This document shows positions 20,601 to 30,925 of a stretch of DNA of 64,000 nt, one piece after another (position 1 is the first letter of the stretch; every line of letters begins with the position of its first letter). The notes beneath the pieces were generated by a model. The model saw nothing but the letters and a program-made list of their open reading frames with translations, ran no database searches and had not been told where the DNA came from. The stretch spans positions 192,368,164-192,432,163 of the forward strand of contig BTPG01000003.1 of NCBI GenBank assembly GCA_036245525.1. The letters are read 5' to 3'. The DNA comes from Semisulcospira habei (taxonomy: Eukaryota > Mollusca > Gastropoda > Semisulcospiridae). The translations under genes were made by a program, and so were the position numbers.

Positions 20601-23507
20601 GAACTCTTATAGGCATCGCACGCTCTCTGTGGGACAACAAAGCCACTGCTTCTGACTTGGGTCCCACCTTGTTACTCTTGGGCGTCTCTGCCTGGCGATC
20701 TGTGACAGGCGTCGTGCGCTTTTTGTGGGACAACAAAGCCACTGCTACTGACTTGGGTCCCACTTTGTTACTCTTGGGTGGCTCCGTCAGTCGTCGTTGA
20801 TAGTAGTCGGACGCACTCAGCCGTAAAACCCCACAGCTGTAACCATCTCACAAGCGTGGGTCGATTCGCATCCTGAACAGGGAAGGCAGCCCGCATGCTC
20901 GTCAGAGGGCCCCTGAAAATCGCCACACATCGTGCAGATACGAACCTAGTAACTGCAACAAGAGGGTACAATGATGAATGATCGAGCGTGGCCTGTAAGG
21001 TCACGCAATAGTAACCCGACCTGCGCGCGATGGTGATAGAACATAATCGAATACAGTTGAATCAAACGAGTGTACAGCGCGTGCCGACGCTCGGCGCTCC
21101 TCCCCACCCCAGAGCGCCGGCCGAGGGCATTCACCGAGATATTACCTGGCCATGGCGGAAAAAAGGAGCAAATCCACGTATCACCCGTGAAGTGGAAACA
21201 CTGACAGGTCGTAGCAGCACGCCGCAAGGCACGACCGGGTAGGAACGCAGTGTCGAAGCAGCGACCGGTAAAGCCGCAAGTCCACAGTCCCCATGGCACA
21301 ATCCAGTCGGCCAGTAAAACCCCACAGGCCGACGAAGAGAGAACTGTCACAGGCGTGAGCACTAGTAACCAGTCACGCCACCGGCTCCAAAAGTTTTAAG
21401 TTCCAACGAACTAACCGTCAAGGTCGAAAGTCGACCGGTCCAAGTACAAAACGCAGAGCTCGAAACAGACACAACCTACTCAGCTGCCAGCTAAGAACTA
21501 AACTGGTGTATGCTGGGTAATCTTGTACCGGATGGGAGTAAGGGGAGGCTATTCGGGTTTGGCATGGTCTATGGCGCCCCACTCCTGCCAACACTCCCTT
21601 ATACGGACACAACCAAAATTTGGCTAAAATTTATGCTAGCTCAGGGCTTCTTCCTATATGTAATACCATCAGTAATGTGTTTTGAGAAAACAAAAACAGC
21701 ATTGAAAAGAATGTTATAACAGAGCTAGCATCTGTAACAATACATTTTTCACACACCTGTCAACCCCCCGTGACCTTTGTGATGAGTGGACTAATTACTA
21801 TGCATAGATAGGTCTTACCATCAGGTATTTCTGTACCAAATTTGGGTTTGAAGTTGTGAACAGTATTTGAGAAAAAACATCTTTTCTGAAAATATGGCTA
21901 TTTTTTTTTTTTACCTATTTCCTGAGCTCTCGTTACCCTTGACCTTTCTGAGGGATCAACCAAATTAGTGTGCATAAAAAGGTCTTCCCATCAGGTGTCT
22001 CTGAAGCAAGTTTAGGTTTTAAGTTGTGAATATTATTTGAGAAAGAACATCTTTTGTCAAAATATGGCCGTTTCGGACCTATTTCCTGAGCCCTTGACCT
22101 TTCCAAGGGGTCATCCAAATTAGTATGCATAGATAGGTCTTACCATCAGGCATCTCTGTAGCAAGTTTGAGTTTGAAGTTGTAAACAGTATTTTAAGAAA
22201 AACATTGTTTGTTAAAATATGGCTATTTTTCACCTATTTTCTGAGCTCTTGTGGCCCTTGACCTTTCCGAGGGATCAACCAAATTAGTATGCATAGAAAA
22301 GTCTTACCATCAGGCACCTTTGTACCAAGTTTGGGTTTGCAGTTGTGAATAGTATTTGAGAAAAAAATAAATTATGTCAAAATACAGCTATTTTGGACCT
22401 ATTTCCTGATCCCCCGTGACCTTGACCTTTGTGAGAGGTCACTCACATTGGTATGTTTAGAAAGGTCTTGCCACAAAGTATCCTTGGGCCAAGTTTAAAG
22501 ACTGTGGCTTGAATAGTCTCCGAGAAAATGCCAACGTTAAAGTTTATTACGGACGACCACTGGCCCAAAACATACTCGACTTTTGCTTTGCACGTGAGCC
22601 AAAAACTGCTTGAAATTTCAGGTGAGATGGTATTAATTTCAGATAAAGGATTTGGAAAAATATGTTGGCCTTTTACTCTATCTTGCCACTATTGATCATT
22701 TGACAGCTACCGATGTCACTCAACAAATGATACTCAGTGCTCATGGGAATTAACACTTAAGTACTCACACCCACCTTGCCATACGTCCACGTTTTGATGT
22801 CTTTTAACACCTGTAGTAGGTCAGCTTGTGCACATGTCTTCAGCTTCTCTATCAGCACCTTGCAATCTGCAGGCTGTCAACAAGAACAACAACATGACAT
22901 AGCCATGCACCCACCTGTACTGTTTACAGTATCGGTGGATGCATGCACAAGAGAGGGTGGTGGGGATAATCAAATCAAAAAACTACTAATATTATAAAAA
23001 GTCTCCTTTTCTATCAGTCTCCTTCTACTGTATGATCAAATATACTACTAAAATAAATTCCCACATGAGTCCGCACACTCAGAGGTAATGAGAAGGGTCG
23101 CCTAGCCCCCGAAGGTGACTTGAAAAAAACAAAAAAGTTTTGTTCAACAGTACAGCCTGGCTGGCAACCGTAAAAGTTGGAATTCAGTAGATCATTTTCA
23201 TTTGACAGGCAACAGAATTTTGTCTTGGGCTACTAATCTTTGTAATTCCCGTTGTCGGCTGGCAACCTAAAATTTAAGCTCCCATTACATGTGCGCGTCT
23301 CAAGCCAGGATGCAACATGTGCACATGCATCCATGCTTAGACTTATACATCCTTAAAAAAGCAAAGAGTTCTCACACCCCTTTGAACAGCTGAGATATCT
23401 TTATACTGTTAAAACACTGTACTCAACAAAATTGTACTTACCACCTCAGATGAGGATTTCTTTAATTTTGATCTGTCGATCTTCATGATGAAGTTCTAAT
23501 ACTGAAA
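11480..23507 (-). CDS. huwe1: HUWE1 E3 ubiquitin ligase, N-terminal exons (partial gene)
   Basis: Four exons join without a frame break into the first 141 residues of HUWE1, the giant HECT-domain ubiquitin ligase (about 4,400 residues in vertebrates). HUWE1 forms a closed ring and ubiquitinates nuclear and cytoplasmic substrates such as p53, MCL1 and histones. Diagnostic segments are [35 protein letters not shown] and [17 protein letters not shown], each nearly matching the vertebrate N-terminus. The order and phases (0, 0, 0, then AG|) are those expected, and all introns are GT-AG. Only the start of the N-terminal armadillo-like region is in the window; the rest lies beyond base 1. The intron between 22775 and 12182 is 10.6 kb and holds a whole DIRS element. 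The intron after 11480 is at least 11.4 kb and holds a second DIRS and other transposons. Confidence 0.93.
11797..11866. repeat. TTAA-bounded palindrome (TGCATGCAGCC family)
   Basis: TTAACCCTCATATGCATG at the left and a degenerate mirror copy ending GGGATTAA at the right, with loop CAGTTTACAG. It sits in the HUWE1 intron between exons 3 and 4, close to the acceptor of exon 4. Confidence 0.65.
11975..12002. repeat. Poly-G tract (28 G)
   Basis: An uninterrupted G run on the plus strand, about 60 bases beyond the HUWE1 exon 3 donor. It is C-rich in the HUWE1 transcript. Its length may be unreliable in the assembly. Confidence 0.9.
12063..12182 (-). CDS. huwe1: HUWE1 exon 3 of the coding sequence (40 codons)
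   Basis: It starts [18 protein letters not shown], aligning with the vertebrate CELYHWVDLLDRFDGIL, and ends GNEQ before donor GTAGGC at 12062. The acceptor ctgcgacag is preceded by only about 19 bases of non-transposon intron before the DIRS copy 2 terminus. The second half is more divergent than the neighbouring exons. Confidence 0.9.
12202..12436. repeat. DIRS copy 2 left inverted terminal repeat
   Basis: Reverse complement of 21481-21692. The outer end AAATGAATTTTTCATT is fixed by its mirror in the internal complementary region at 12505-12520. Confidence 0.85.
12465..12562. repeat. DIRS copy 2 internal complementary region
   Basis: It carries the mirror of the left end (from ACCATCGGTAAG) followed by the mirror of the right end (TGTTTTCTCAAAACACATT then ACCGATGG). 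This is the same architecture as 1928-2030. Confidence 0.85.
12680..13930 (-). pseudogene. Decayed DIRS tyrosine recombinase with internal duplication
   Basis: The N-terminal part at 13926-13500 ([34 protein letters not shown]) aligns with copy 1 recombinase. The C-terminal part at 13024-12680 keeps [18 protein letters not shown] and the Tyr in FARFYLRD, followed by QHSLPAP. The middle, about 13020-13370, holds two divergent tandem copies of the segment before the HxxR region. The HxxR region itself is scrambled ([11 protein letters not shown]). Many stops and frame changes show a dead copy. Confidence 0.75.
13931..15239. other. GC-rich DIRS-derived sequence, domains not recognised
   Basis: Composition matches the surrounding DIRS element. 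No RT or RNase H motif could be read in any frame. Probably eroded pol sequence. Confidence 0.4.
15240..16870. other. AT-rich segment inside DIRS copy 2
   Basis: A sharp drop in GC, with short direct repeats (ATATAAACCAATCTRCACAA twice near 15510-15565; CAATTCCTATAGCCACTTTAA twice near 16170-16230). No coding frame was recognised. Likely a separate insertion, but no terminal repeats were identified. Confidence 0.4.
16875..17500 (-). pseudogene. DIRS copy 2 gag-like remnant
   Basis: The nucleotide pattern around 17060-17190 (ggggggccc, then tgcaggacggtatctcg, then cagatcgcagt) parallels copy 1 gag at 5390-5490 (aggggcccgac, taggacggcgtctcg, gaggtcgcagt). The frame is broken and has mixed stops. 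Confidence 0.5.
18198..19484. mobile_element. TTAA-flanked 1287 bp element, copy B
   Basis: Same length and ends as copy A at 9940-11226, with TTAA at 18194-18197 and 19485-19488. About five transitions separate them by eye (for example AAACAG/AAATAG near 18458 and GGTCGG/GGTTGG near 19060). It is nested in DIRS copy 2, so it inserted after that element. Confidence 0.87.
20272..20800. repeat. 96 bp minisatellite
   Basis: About 5.5 units of a GC-rich repeat, each starting near GACTTGGGTCCCACCTTGTT, at 20272, 20366, 20462, 20558, 20654 and 20750. The period is 94, then exactly 96. Since 96 is a multiple of three and units lack stops, both strands stay open here (202 codons plus, 165 codons minus). 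These are not genes. Confidence 0.9.
21481..21692. repeat. DIRS copy 2 right inverted terminal repeat
   Basis: Mirror of 12202-12436. It ends near GTTTTGAGAAAACA. One base in the core differs (CATCAGTAATG here, CATCGGTAATG in the complementary region). Confidence 0.85.
21740..22530. repeat. Tandem array of about 165 bp units
   Basis: Five diverged units, marked by GGTCTTACCATCAGG-like words at 21811, 21981, 22136, 22300 and 22464. Each also has TGACCTTT and a TTTGAGAAAAAACAT word. It lies in the HUWE1 intron, 250 bases from exon 2. Confidence 0.85.
22775..22873 (-). CDS. huwe1: HUWE1 exon 2 of the coding sequence (33 codons)
   Basis: The acceptor ttgacag precedes 22873 and the donor GTGGGT follows 22775. 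Phase is 0 at both ends. It encodes [12 protein letters not shown] through KTWTYGK, the second segment of the HUWE1 N-terminus. Confidence 0.93.
22904..22952. repeat. Palindrome of the TGCATGCAGCC family, degenerate
   Basis: ATGCACCCACCTGTACTG, then TTTACAG, then TATCGGTGGATGCATGCAC; imperfect mirror arms beside HUWE1 exon 2. Confidence 0.6.
23442..23507 (-). CDS. huwe1: HUWE1 exon with start codon (15 codons)
   Basis: The acceptor ctgcag precedes 23507. 21 bases of 5' UTR lead to ATG at 23486-23484, with an in-frame TAG 12 bases upstream that fixes the start. The exon encodes [15 protein letters not shown]; vertebrate HUWE1 also has 15 residues before PADC. The donor GTAAGT begins at 23441. 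At least one non-coding 5' exon must lie further right. Confidence 0.93.
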
Positions 23508-24420
23508 CTGCAGTGACAAAAAACCCAGAATAAACAGTTAATACAATTAATTACAACACACTTTAACATTCATTTGCAACAATTTCAAGGACTGGTTTTG
23601 TTTTCCATTTATTCACACAAAAAGAAGAAAATGCACATCGCAACTTTTGCTCCGCAAAACACACACTGCCAAAGAAGGCGGTTCTTAGCATTAGCAGACA
23701 CATACATGAACTCGCACATGGTGTGCAAAATCTGCTCTTACAGTTGAAACTGCTTTCTGCAACCGCTTGTTGTCAACAGAAACAATGAGGACAAAGCAAA
23801 GGTGGTGTTCGAGGCGCGACCTAGAACACGTGGTTTTCATCGCATTGTGCATAACCACAAACTAAAACAACGATAGTAATTAGTACATATGCGCTTGTTC
23901 CGGAATCTAATAATCTCAAAATCACGCCCCAAACAATCATGAGAATCAGTCGGTTTGTTCAGAGCTATGGCGGACATGCACAAAGACTACGTCAGAAACA
24001 GGAATACCCCCCTTGTGATTCCGTTTTTCTACATCATTCTGCGTTGTCATCGTTTTATTAACAATTTAAATGGAACAGTACAGCGCAGGCACAGAAGGAG
24101 AATAAAATGCAAGTAATTGTTACCTCCGAATCGAGTATCCCCTACACTTCATAACATTACTGCGTAGATCTATTTAAGAAAGATAGTCTTCGTTTTGGAA
24201 TTTTGCCTCCAGACGGCTGCCATGTTTCCAAATGATGTGTGAAGAGCCCGGATGAGGAAAAGTAGGTGGAGGGAGGTAACTCTTACGACAAATCGAAAAG
24301 CACGTTCGTGATCCAAGATGGAGGCATGACAGGAAGCCTCAAGTGGAGAACATTGGCTGAAAAAAGTCTTCTTCTCAGGCATGTATAAAGGCTGTCATGT
24401 ACAAATTATGAGCAAGTGTT
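23508..24420. promoter_or_regulatory. Candidate promoter region of HUWE1 (minus), possibly bidirectional
   Basis: The stretch upstream of the HUWE1 start exon contains YY1-like words: CTATGGCGGAC at 23965-23975, AAGATGGAGGC at 24315-24325 and, on the minus strand, AACATGGCAGCC near 24215. YY1 sites are common at metazoan housekeeping start sites. No TATA box or exact start is claimed. The plus-strand zinc-finger gene lies to the right, so the region could serve both. Confidence 0.25.
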
Positions 24421-26780
24421 TTGATTAAACATTCAAGGTTTGCAGTTTTGATATTAGGATCCAAACGAAACACTTTTGCACGAAACAAATCGATGCCGGC
24501 ATGAGAGGGCAAGACACGAAAAATTGCACTGCTACTGCTAGAGATGGTCTTTTCGTAATTCATCGTCATTTTGCTTTTATTGCATTATTTTTGTGGGTGA
24601 TAAAATCGATTAGTGCACCCGATATTGTCATCTTGCCTTCTGCTTGAGTTTTGCAGTTAGTTTATTTACGGTGCTGACTTGCCAATCGTTCATGATAAGT
24701 TCTGCTTCTGGAATAAGTCAACATGAGTTGTATCATTTTAATTTTTGTCAGTATTCATGAGCATGCACATTTATTTTGTCCGGTGTTACTGATTGCATAT
24801 TCCAGACTTTGACAATATTGATATAATGGAATGTTTGGCATCCTGTCTCGGAAGACAATGGAGTATATGCGCTTGCTGGGTCAGTCACTGGAGTGGCCTC
24901 TCCAGGGCGCAAGCCTGGGATGCATGGTCAGAACTTTGACTCAACCAATCTGAATCTGTTCTTTTTTAATGTGGGGTATTGGCTACCAGGATTTCTGACA
25001 GCTTTCTTTGTGTGTTTTTGCATACCTGTCTGTCCTTTTGTTACACCACGTCAGATGGGCACTTTCTTATTTTGATCAGTAGAGTAACTGTCACAGTGTA
25101 AGTCCTTGTCATCCAGCATTGGATGTTGAGTACACTTATACATAAGCAGAGACTGAGAGCTAAGTCTGTTGAGAAAGGATTGTCTACCTTTAGATGGTTT
25201 GTGTTTTATAACAATATCAGTTTGGAGAAGAAATTAATAGCATCATTGTTGATAATGAAAAGTTGACGTAAATGAATGGTAGTATCGCTAATTTTAAGGA
25301 TAACTCTTAGTAAAAGTTGGATCAGATATGAGCAATTCTCAAAAGGTCAGACAGGAATTGAGGAAACATTACACATAGCTGAAATTTCATCTCTCATTTT
25401 GAAAACTGATTTTGATTTGATTGCTTGTATCTGACACTACTGAAAAAGTATCCAACAATTGTTTTATTTTTTTGTAACAATTTTAGGGAGTTAGAGAAGA
25501 ATTTGTATTGTGCTAAGCATGGTGTCATGCTACAGTCACGGTGGTGAACATTACAAATGGCCGGAATCATGATGCCTATTTTTTCCCCTGCTAAATAATT
25601 GTTTTGGACTCATTTTAATGGATAAAGCTTGTTTTCTGCAAAACAAATGCATTAATAATCATGTGGTTATGTTGCTTTTGTGATTATGTACCTTTAACCG
25701 TATCATCTGTTGTACTCAACTTTTGGACTACTATGACCATAGAGGTAACACACGACACTGTAACTTTCAAATTCAAATTATAAATTAGAAAAGAATCATC
25801 ATCAACCAAACACTTTGCCTTGTGCACATACTTTCATCTCTACGCAACACACAAATAAGATTTACTTCAAGTTGTCATTCGTTTCCATGCTGAAGCTTCC
25901 TTATCAGAAGTACCTATTCTGCATAATGTTTTTCTATGCCGAAATTCTTGTGGGTTTTTTTTTTAATTTAAAATCATCTCACAAACAAACGACTAAAAAA
26001 AATGACACGCAACGCGGTATAAAAATTCTTTATTCCATTCAGATTCGGCTGCAAAAAAAAAACAACAACATATTATTCTACATTTAGTGAGTCAATACAA
26101 ACTTATTTCTGAACAGGGTTCCAGACAAGTGACCTTTTGAGATTTGCTCATTTATGTATCAGTTCTTGTTCAGAGGTCCATACCACATTTTTATATTACC
26201 GGTATTTTGCTAACTTCAAATATAAAAGTGTACAAACTTCAAATATAAAAGCAAAGTGAAAGGTTGGTCGCCTAGCATTTTATTATATAAATTTCACTCA
26301 AGATTGAGTAGGAGGTCAGGCTGAGAGAAAACTGATACTTTCTGTGAACAGCAGGCCCGTTGCAGAGAGGGCAGTTGTGACCTTGATGGCACTTTCACTG
26401 TTCTTAGTATCAGTGGGCACAACCTGTCAAACTGGAAGTTGGTTAACTGGCTTGTGCATGCAGCCACTGGTACTGTAATCAGGGAAACAACCTGTCGGTG
26501 TAGTTTCTTTTAGTTGATGATACTGATGATTAGGAAGTTGGTTATCCTTTTGGCTGGCAGCAGGACATTTGTCAAAGTGATTCCTGCAGGAATTATCTTG
26601 AGTATAAGAGCTACGATAGCTGAAGAGATTACCCTTGTTTGCTTGCATCCAATGGTGTGCATGCATCCAATGGTACTGTAAACGGTACCAGTGAATGCAT
26701 ACGCAAGGGGGTTATAGGAAAATGTGTTGCACCCATCCACATGAAACATACTAATACTTGTTCGTGTTTTTATTTTACAG
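24421..26780. other. AT-rich intergenic or first-intron DNA upstream of the zinc-finger gene
   Basis: No exon was recognised. Two members of the TGCATGCAGCC palindrome family lie at about 26448-26480 and 26659-26717. A 5' exon of the zinc-finger gene is expected here, because its coding exon starts with a splice acceptor. Confidence 0.4.
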
Positions 26781-26807
26781 CTTGTGGCAGGATTGTGTTG
26801 GGCAGAA

Positions 26808-28163
26808 ATGGAGGACCGTGAGGATGGCTGTTTGGCTCTGGGTGCAGATATCAACCACGAGCTCCTGGCCAGCATCCTGGTGGAGGAACCACTCACGTCC
26901 CCTCCCCCATCCTCTCTCTTTGAGGAACTAACTTCCAGCCTCATGGACTCCTCCAACATCGATCTGTACCTTGAGTGCGAAGATGACAAGAGCTATGCTG
27001 TTCCCCAGCAGTCTGACGAACTGTCTCTTCACTCATTGTTGACATCCAACGTCAACATGCGTATCTCCTTCCCAACACCCCCATCAGATGTTGGATCAGA
27101 CGAGGGCAGTCTGTCATGCAAATACTGCAAGTGTAACTTTCTCAGCCAACATCATTTAGCTATGCACACTAGGACTGCGCATGGCGAGACAAACAACCTA
27201 AATGGACGGATACGAAAGTCTTCAAGTTTGGAGAGGGACTTTACAAATGGAGAGCAGAGTGATGATGAAGAAGAGGAAGAACAAGAACCTTCTCCTGCCA
27301 CTCAAAGTCCAGCGTTAGCAGCAGCTTTGGTTCCGTCTTTATTCTCAGCAGGTGTTGTGAAAAAAACAAAGACATTAAAACTCAAACGGAAGGCTGTGAA
27401 AGAGAAGATGAGAAATGGCAAGCATGCTCCTTTGATAAAGAAGTCAAAGTCGGATTCTGAAATAAAACCACCGGAGCCAGCTCTGCCCCCAGGCACAGAA
27501 GGCGGGAAAGTGAAATCAGAAACGCAATACGAGTCAACAAATGAGACAATAGATGTGGAGCATACCTCACCAGCCAGCTCTCCTAGCAGCATACAGATGA
27601 ATCTGGATCAGGCTTTAAAGAAGCACGTGGCAGGTGTCCCTTTTACGTGTACTATCTGCATGAAGACCTACGTGTCCAAGTATGCCCTCAAACGCCACAT
27701 AGCTACTCATAGCGATGAGCGCCCTTTCATATGCTCTTTTCCGGACTGCAAGGGGGCCTTCAAGCTTAAGTCACGTCTGACTGACCACATCCGCTATGTA
27801 CACAAGCGCAAGACGGCCAGAACATCTGCCCGCAGTAAATCTCTGCCAGCGTCCGCCACTCAGTCGCGGCAGGATGATGAGCAGTCAGTAGCAGACACCA
27901 TATCATCTCAAGGCAGCAATGGTTATGACAGTCATCCTCCTGAAACTGGAGGCAAGGGTTTGCCTGGTGGCAAGCCTGCACCCAAAAAAGTGAAGTGCAA
28001 CTTTCCTAACTGTAGTCGGGAATTTCGTGATGCATACAACATGCGGGCACACATGTATCTACACACAGGTCATCTTCCCCTCAAATGTCCCCAATGTGAC
28101 TATCGGTGTGCACAGAAAGCAGCACTGGACTGGCACCTGACTCACACCCATCCCTCATCATGA
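26808..28163 (+). CDS. C2H2 zinc-finger protein with five fingers
   Basis: An open frame of 451 codons from ATG 26808 (context GCAGAAATGG) to TGA 28161. A strong acceptor (tattttacag) at 26780 precedes it. The frame is open back to that acceptor, so extra N-terminal residues from an upstream exon are possible. Fingers: C104/C107/H120/H125; C281/C284/H297/H301; C309/C314/H327/H332; C397/C402/H415/H419; C427/C430/H443 with H446 or H448. Fingers 2-3 and 4-5 form linked pairs (HSDERPF and HTGHLPL linkers). The N-terminus is acidic and hydrophobic (EELTSSLMDSS, DLYLECEDD), like an activation region. A DDEEEEEQE run and a Lys-rich stretch (TKTLKLKRKAVKEK) lie between fingers 1 and 2. Probably a nuclear DNA-binding regulator. 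Family not recognised. Confidence 0.9.
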   Translation: MEDREDGCLALGADINHELLASILVEEPLTSPPPSSLFEELTSSLMDSSNIDLYLECEDDKSYAVPQQSDELSLHSLLTSNVNMRISFPTPPSDVGSDEGSLSCKYCKCNFLSQHHLAMHTRTAHGETNNLNGRIRKSSSLERDFTNGEQSDDEEEEEQEPSPATQSPALAAALVPSLFSAGVVKKTKTLKLKRKAVKEKMRNGKHAPLIKKSKSDSEIKPPEPALPPGTEGGKVKSETQYESTNETIDVEHTSPASSPSSIQMNLDQALKKHVAGVPFTCTICMKTYVSKYALKRHIATHSDERPFICSFPDCKGAFKLKSRLTDHIRYVHKRKTARTSARSKSLPASATQSRQDDEQSVADTISSQGSNGYDSHPPETGGKGLPGGKPAPKKVKCNFPNCSREFRDAYNMRAHMYLHTGHLPLKCPQCDYRCAQKAALDWHLTHTHPSS

Positions 28164-29221
28164 CCAGGCATTGTGACTAGCACTAAATGGAGACATTGTT
28201 TTTGTACTGTGAACATTAGATTTGTGTGTGTGTGTGGCCAATACCTGTGTAAATTATCCAGACTGAAGCATGTAAGGCTGGTTTTCCTTGGATGTTGTTT
28301 AATAGATCAAATATTTTAATGCTACTGTACAGACTGTGCACAAAAGAGAATTGAAATGTGCAAGATGAATTCATACTGCATTTTGTACGATGGAAAAACA
28401 TGGTGCATTTACTGTAATTGATCAAACTGTACCAACAATAAGTGCTTTTTTTCAGTTTGTTAACAAAGGAGAAACAGTAAATGTTTAGACTTTGCTTCTG
28501 AACATACTGTGACTTCCACTGTTGGCAAACTTATAGAAACACCAGAAAAGGGTTTTGCGTATGATCACTCTATTAGTGTATAGTAATTTGATAAAAGGAA
28601 AAAAAAAATTATAAAAAAATAAAAGGTGCTTAGCTTGTTTATATTTCTGGAATTGCAGTATATGTGAGTGTAATTTGTCCAGCATTTGGAATCATGCAAC
28701 CAGATTTCATTCATTTTGGAGGATATGCTATGCAGCACCAAAATGTCTGACATGGCAAATGACCCGCTCGAAACTTGTGCTGTTGTCTGCATTTTGCAAT
28801 GTACTGTGGTTTCAGCTTAAAACACACAGAAAGGTAAGGTCAGAATCCAAAATGTGGGAGCTACCTTCTGAAGACTGCATTATAATTAAGGTAATAGGTT
28901 AACTATGATAGTTTAAGAGAGGTGGCAGTATGTCTACAGGCACTAACTCACTCTAGCACCAACCTTGAACTACTTGCTATTGGTTAATATATCTCTTGTT
29001 GTAGAGCTGGTTGTAGTGCTTTTTGTTGAGGTGATTTCTTCAGGAATCATCTCATTAAAAAACTCTACTGACAGCCAAAGGGTTAGTAGTGCTACCTTAG
29101 CTTGTAAGTTATCATGGCTGTTTGCTTGAAGGACATGTAAGGGTCACTAAAATCACTCAGAACTTGGCATACACATGGTGCAGTAATTCAGCCTAAAATA
29201 AAAGACGCCAACTGCACAGAT
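28164..29221. other. 3' flank/UTR of the zinc-finger gene
   Basis: AT-rich, with no frame of interest. AATAAA words occur downstream (near 29196 and 29652), but which polyadenylation site is used cannot be told. A degenerate relative of the long-hairpin family may lie at about 28935-29085 (ACCTTGAACTA; unit ends AGGGTTA). Confidence 0.4.
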
Positions 29222-29435
29222 TTAACCCTTTTCATCCTGATACACTATTGCTTTCAATAACATTGACAATGATAGTTCAAGGGTGGTGCCAGAATAGCTT
29301 GGCGCCCGAGGCTATTCTGCTATTCTGGCACCACCCTTGAGCTATAATGGTTGATCTATCTCCTAGTCTGTAATGTAGTCCTCATTGGACAATAAGCAAC
29401 TTATAAAAAGTCAGCCTCCAGATGTAATGGGTTAA
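29222..29435. mobile_element. Long-hairpin TTAA element (CTTGGCGCC family)
   Basis: Bounded by TTAACCC (29222) and GGGTTAA (29435), length 214 bp. The centre is an inverted repeat with arms GTTCAAGGGTGGTGCCAGAA and its mirror around 29277-29340. Same family as 31195, 35815, 41409, 59042 and 62892. Confidence 0.8.
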
Positions 29436-29795
29436 CCATTAAAAAACAAATTGTCCACGTAAGCAGGACTCTACTTGTCTTGAATTGTTTCTCTTTTCTT
29501 TATTATCTTTGACATTTCCAAATCCCTTTGTCTGTTGGTAGGACTTTTTGTCAAAGTGATTTCTGCAGGAATCGCCCTAACAAAAAGCGCTAAGTGACGG
29601 CCAGATGGTTAATAGGCTGAAACCACTGTATATAACCATCACCATGACAGTGAATAAAAGTGCATCTGGGCGACAGCATTGATGTGCATGTGTTTGTAAC
29701 ATATTGTCAACACTGCCACTTGTTCAGCTATAATGCACTGTACATGTACTAGAACTTGCCGTTTTACTAGCAGTAGAGTTTGTATCAAGCTCTTT

Positions 29796-29854
29796 ATGCA
29801 TGCAGCCGCTGGTACTCTTTACAGTACCGGTGGCGGCATGCACAAGGGGGTTAA
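29796..29854. repeat. TGCATGCAGCC palindrome
   Basis: ATGCATGCAGCCGCTGGTAC, then TCTTTACA, then the mirror arm ending CACAAGGGGGTTAA. One of the best-preserved members. Confidence 0.75.
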
Positions 29855-30533
29855 GTATTATCACACTTCTCATTCACTTTTTCACTCGTCACGATTTGCA
29901 CATACTGTAAACTGATGTTTGTAATTTAATGTAATATAATTTATACTGTAGTGGCTTTTTAATACATGTATGTGGATGCCATTTTCATGATGTCTGCTCT
30001 TCAGCAGTTGTTTTATCAGACAGACTTTTGCTGATGAAAATTGTGATCTTTTGTACAGTAAGCATAGCTAGTGGTTATGTGTATTCCCGGCATTTCTACT
30101 TGACAGAACCTGTATTCATGTATCTGTTTTGTGTTGTTCTGTGTTAGCATCTGTTGATTACTAACAGCGCTGTTTCATGAATAGTGACATGTTTTGTATT
30201 TACTGTTGTTTATAGGTTTGTGCAAGTTGTTTTTATTTATTCAGCACATTGCTGCCTATGTAGATAGAATTTTAGTTGGATTATTTGTGTAGATTAGTTT
30301 TTCATCTGTGCATTGGACTAGGAACTCATTCGATTGTACAGGTCAGTCTCGGTATGACGCAGTACTTGCAAGCCATAATATCAGACTATGTAGATCATGT
30401 CTGTGGTGTTTGTTGTGCTAAATTTATATATAGGTTATGAAAAAGCAACCCAGTATATGACAGGTCGTCAAGCAGCCATCAGCATTGAGGATGTGTGCCC
30501 TGACCAACGAAGTCAGGCCAAGGACCTTTCGAT
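29855..30533. other. AT-rich DNA, nothing recognised
   Basis: No repeats or open frames that could be supported. Confidence 0.4.
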
Positions 30534-30925
30534 CACCTGGCACCCCACCTGGGTCTGCCCTGGAGGACTTGGGTGGGGTTAACTACTTTTTAGTTCCCAG
30601 GGTCACCCTGGTCAGCCCCACAGGGTGGGTTTTCCCCTCTATTCTGGGGCATGTGTTTGTCTACCCTTGGTCCATTCACCTGTATTTTCCTTTTTTAACT
30701 CTCCCTTCTGTATGCGCTGCCTGTAGCTCTTGATATTGGATGTGTGTTGCTAGATGGTCTTGGCTTTATTTAGGCCCCATGTCGTAGGTTTATTTAACGT
30801 ATTGGACTCGCTGGCGACATACATTCAATATTCTGTTTGTTTTTTTTCACATGCAGTGCAGGCATGTCCTGAGAAAGCCTTGTTGCTGTCAGGACATTAA
30901 ACAATGTGCAATCAATCAATCGATC
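30534..30925 (+). mobile_element. SINE-like 390 bp repeat, copy 1
   Basis: Begins near CACCTGGGTCTGCCCTGG, continues through AGTTCCCAGGGTCACCCTGG, and ends in a short (CAAT)n tail. Three other copies: 33948-34317 (+), 42955-43340 (-), 44644-45030 (-). Fixed 3' end and simple tail suggest an RNA-mediated SINE. No clear tRNA or 5S head was seen. Confidence 0.7.

Larger units (their letters stand above)
12202..21692 (-). mobile_element. Second DIRS-like retrotransposon, old and heavily decayed
   Basis: Inverted repeats of about 210-235 bp (12202-12436 and 21481-21692) share the CCAGCATACACCAGTTTAG segment. An internal complementary region at 12465-12562 joins both ends. Tyrosine recombinase remnants (12680-13930) and gag-like remnants (about 16875-17500) remain on the minus strand. 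The RT and RNase H region was not recognised. The interior has been invaded by an AT-rich segment (15240-16870), the TTAA element copy B and a minisatellite. It lies wholly inside one HUWE1 intron, in the same orientation as the gene. The two copies belong to related but distinct DIRS families: the recombinase parts align, but the termini share only the CTTACCGATG core. Confidence 0.85.

Noticed and set aside
20192..20800. 202-codon plus-strand frame with repeated DLGPTLLLL units
   Set aside because: Produced by the 96 bp minisatellite; the opposite strand is open for the same reason.
20272..22530. CRISPR-like repeat arrays
   Set aside because: The units are adjacent tandem repeats of 96 or about 165 bp with no spacers, in animal DNA.
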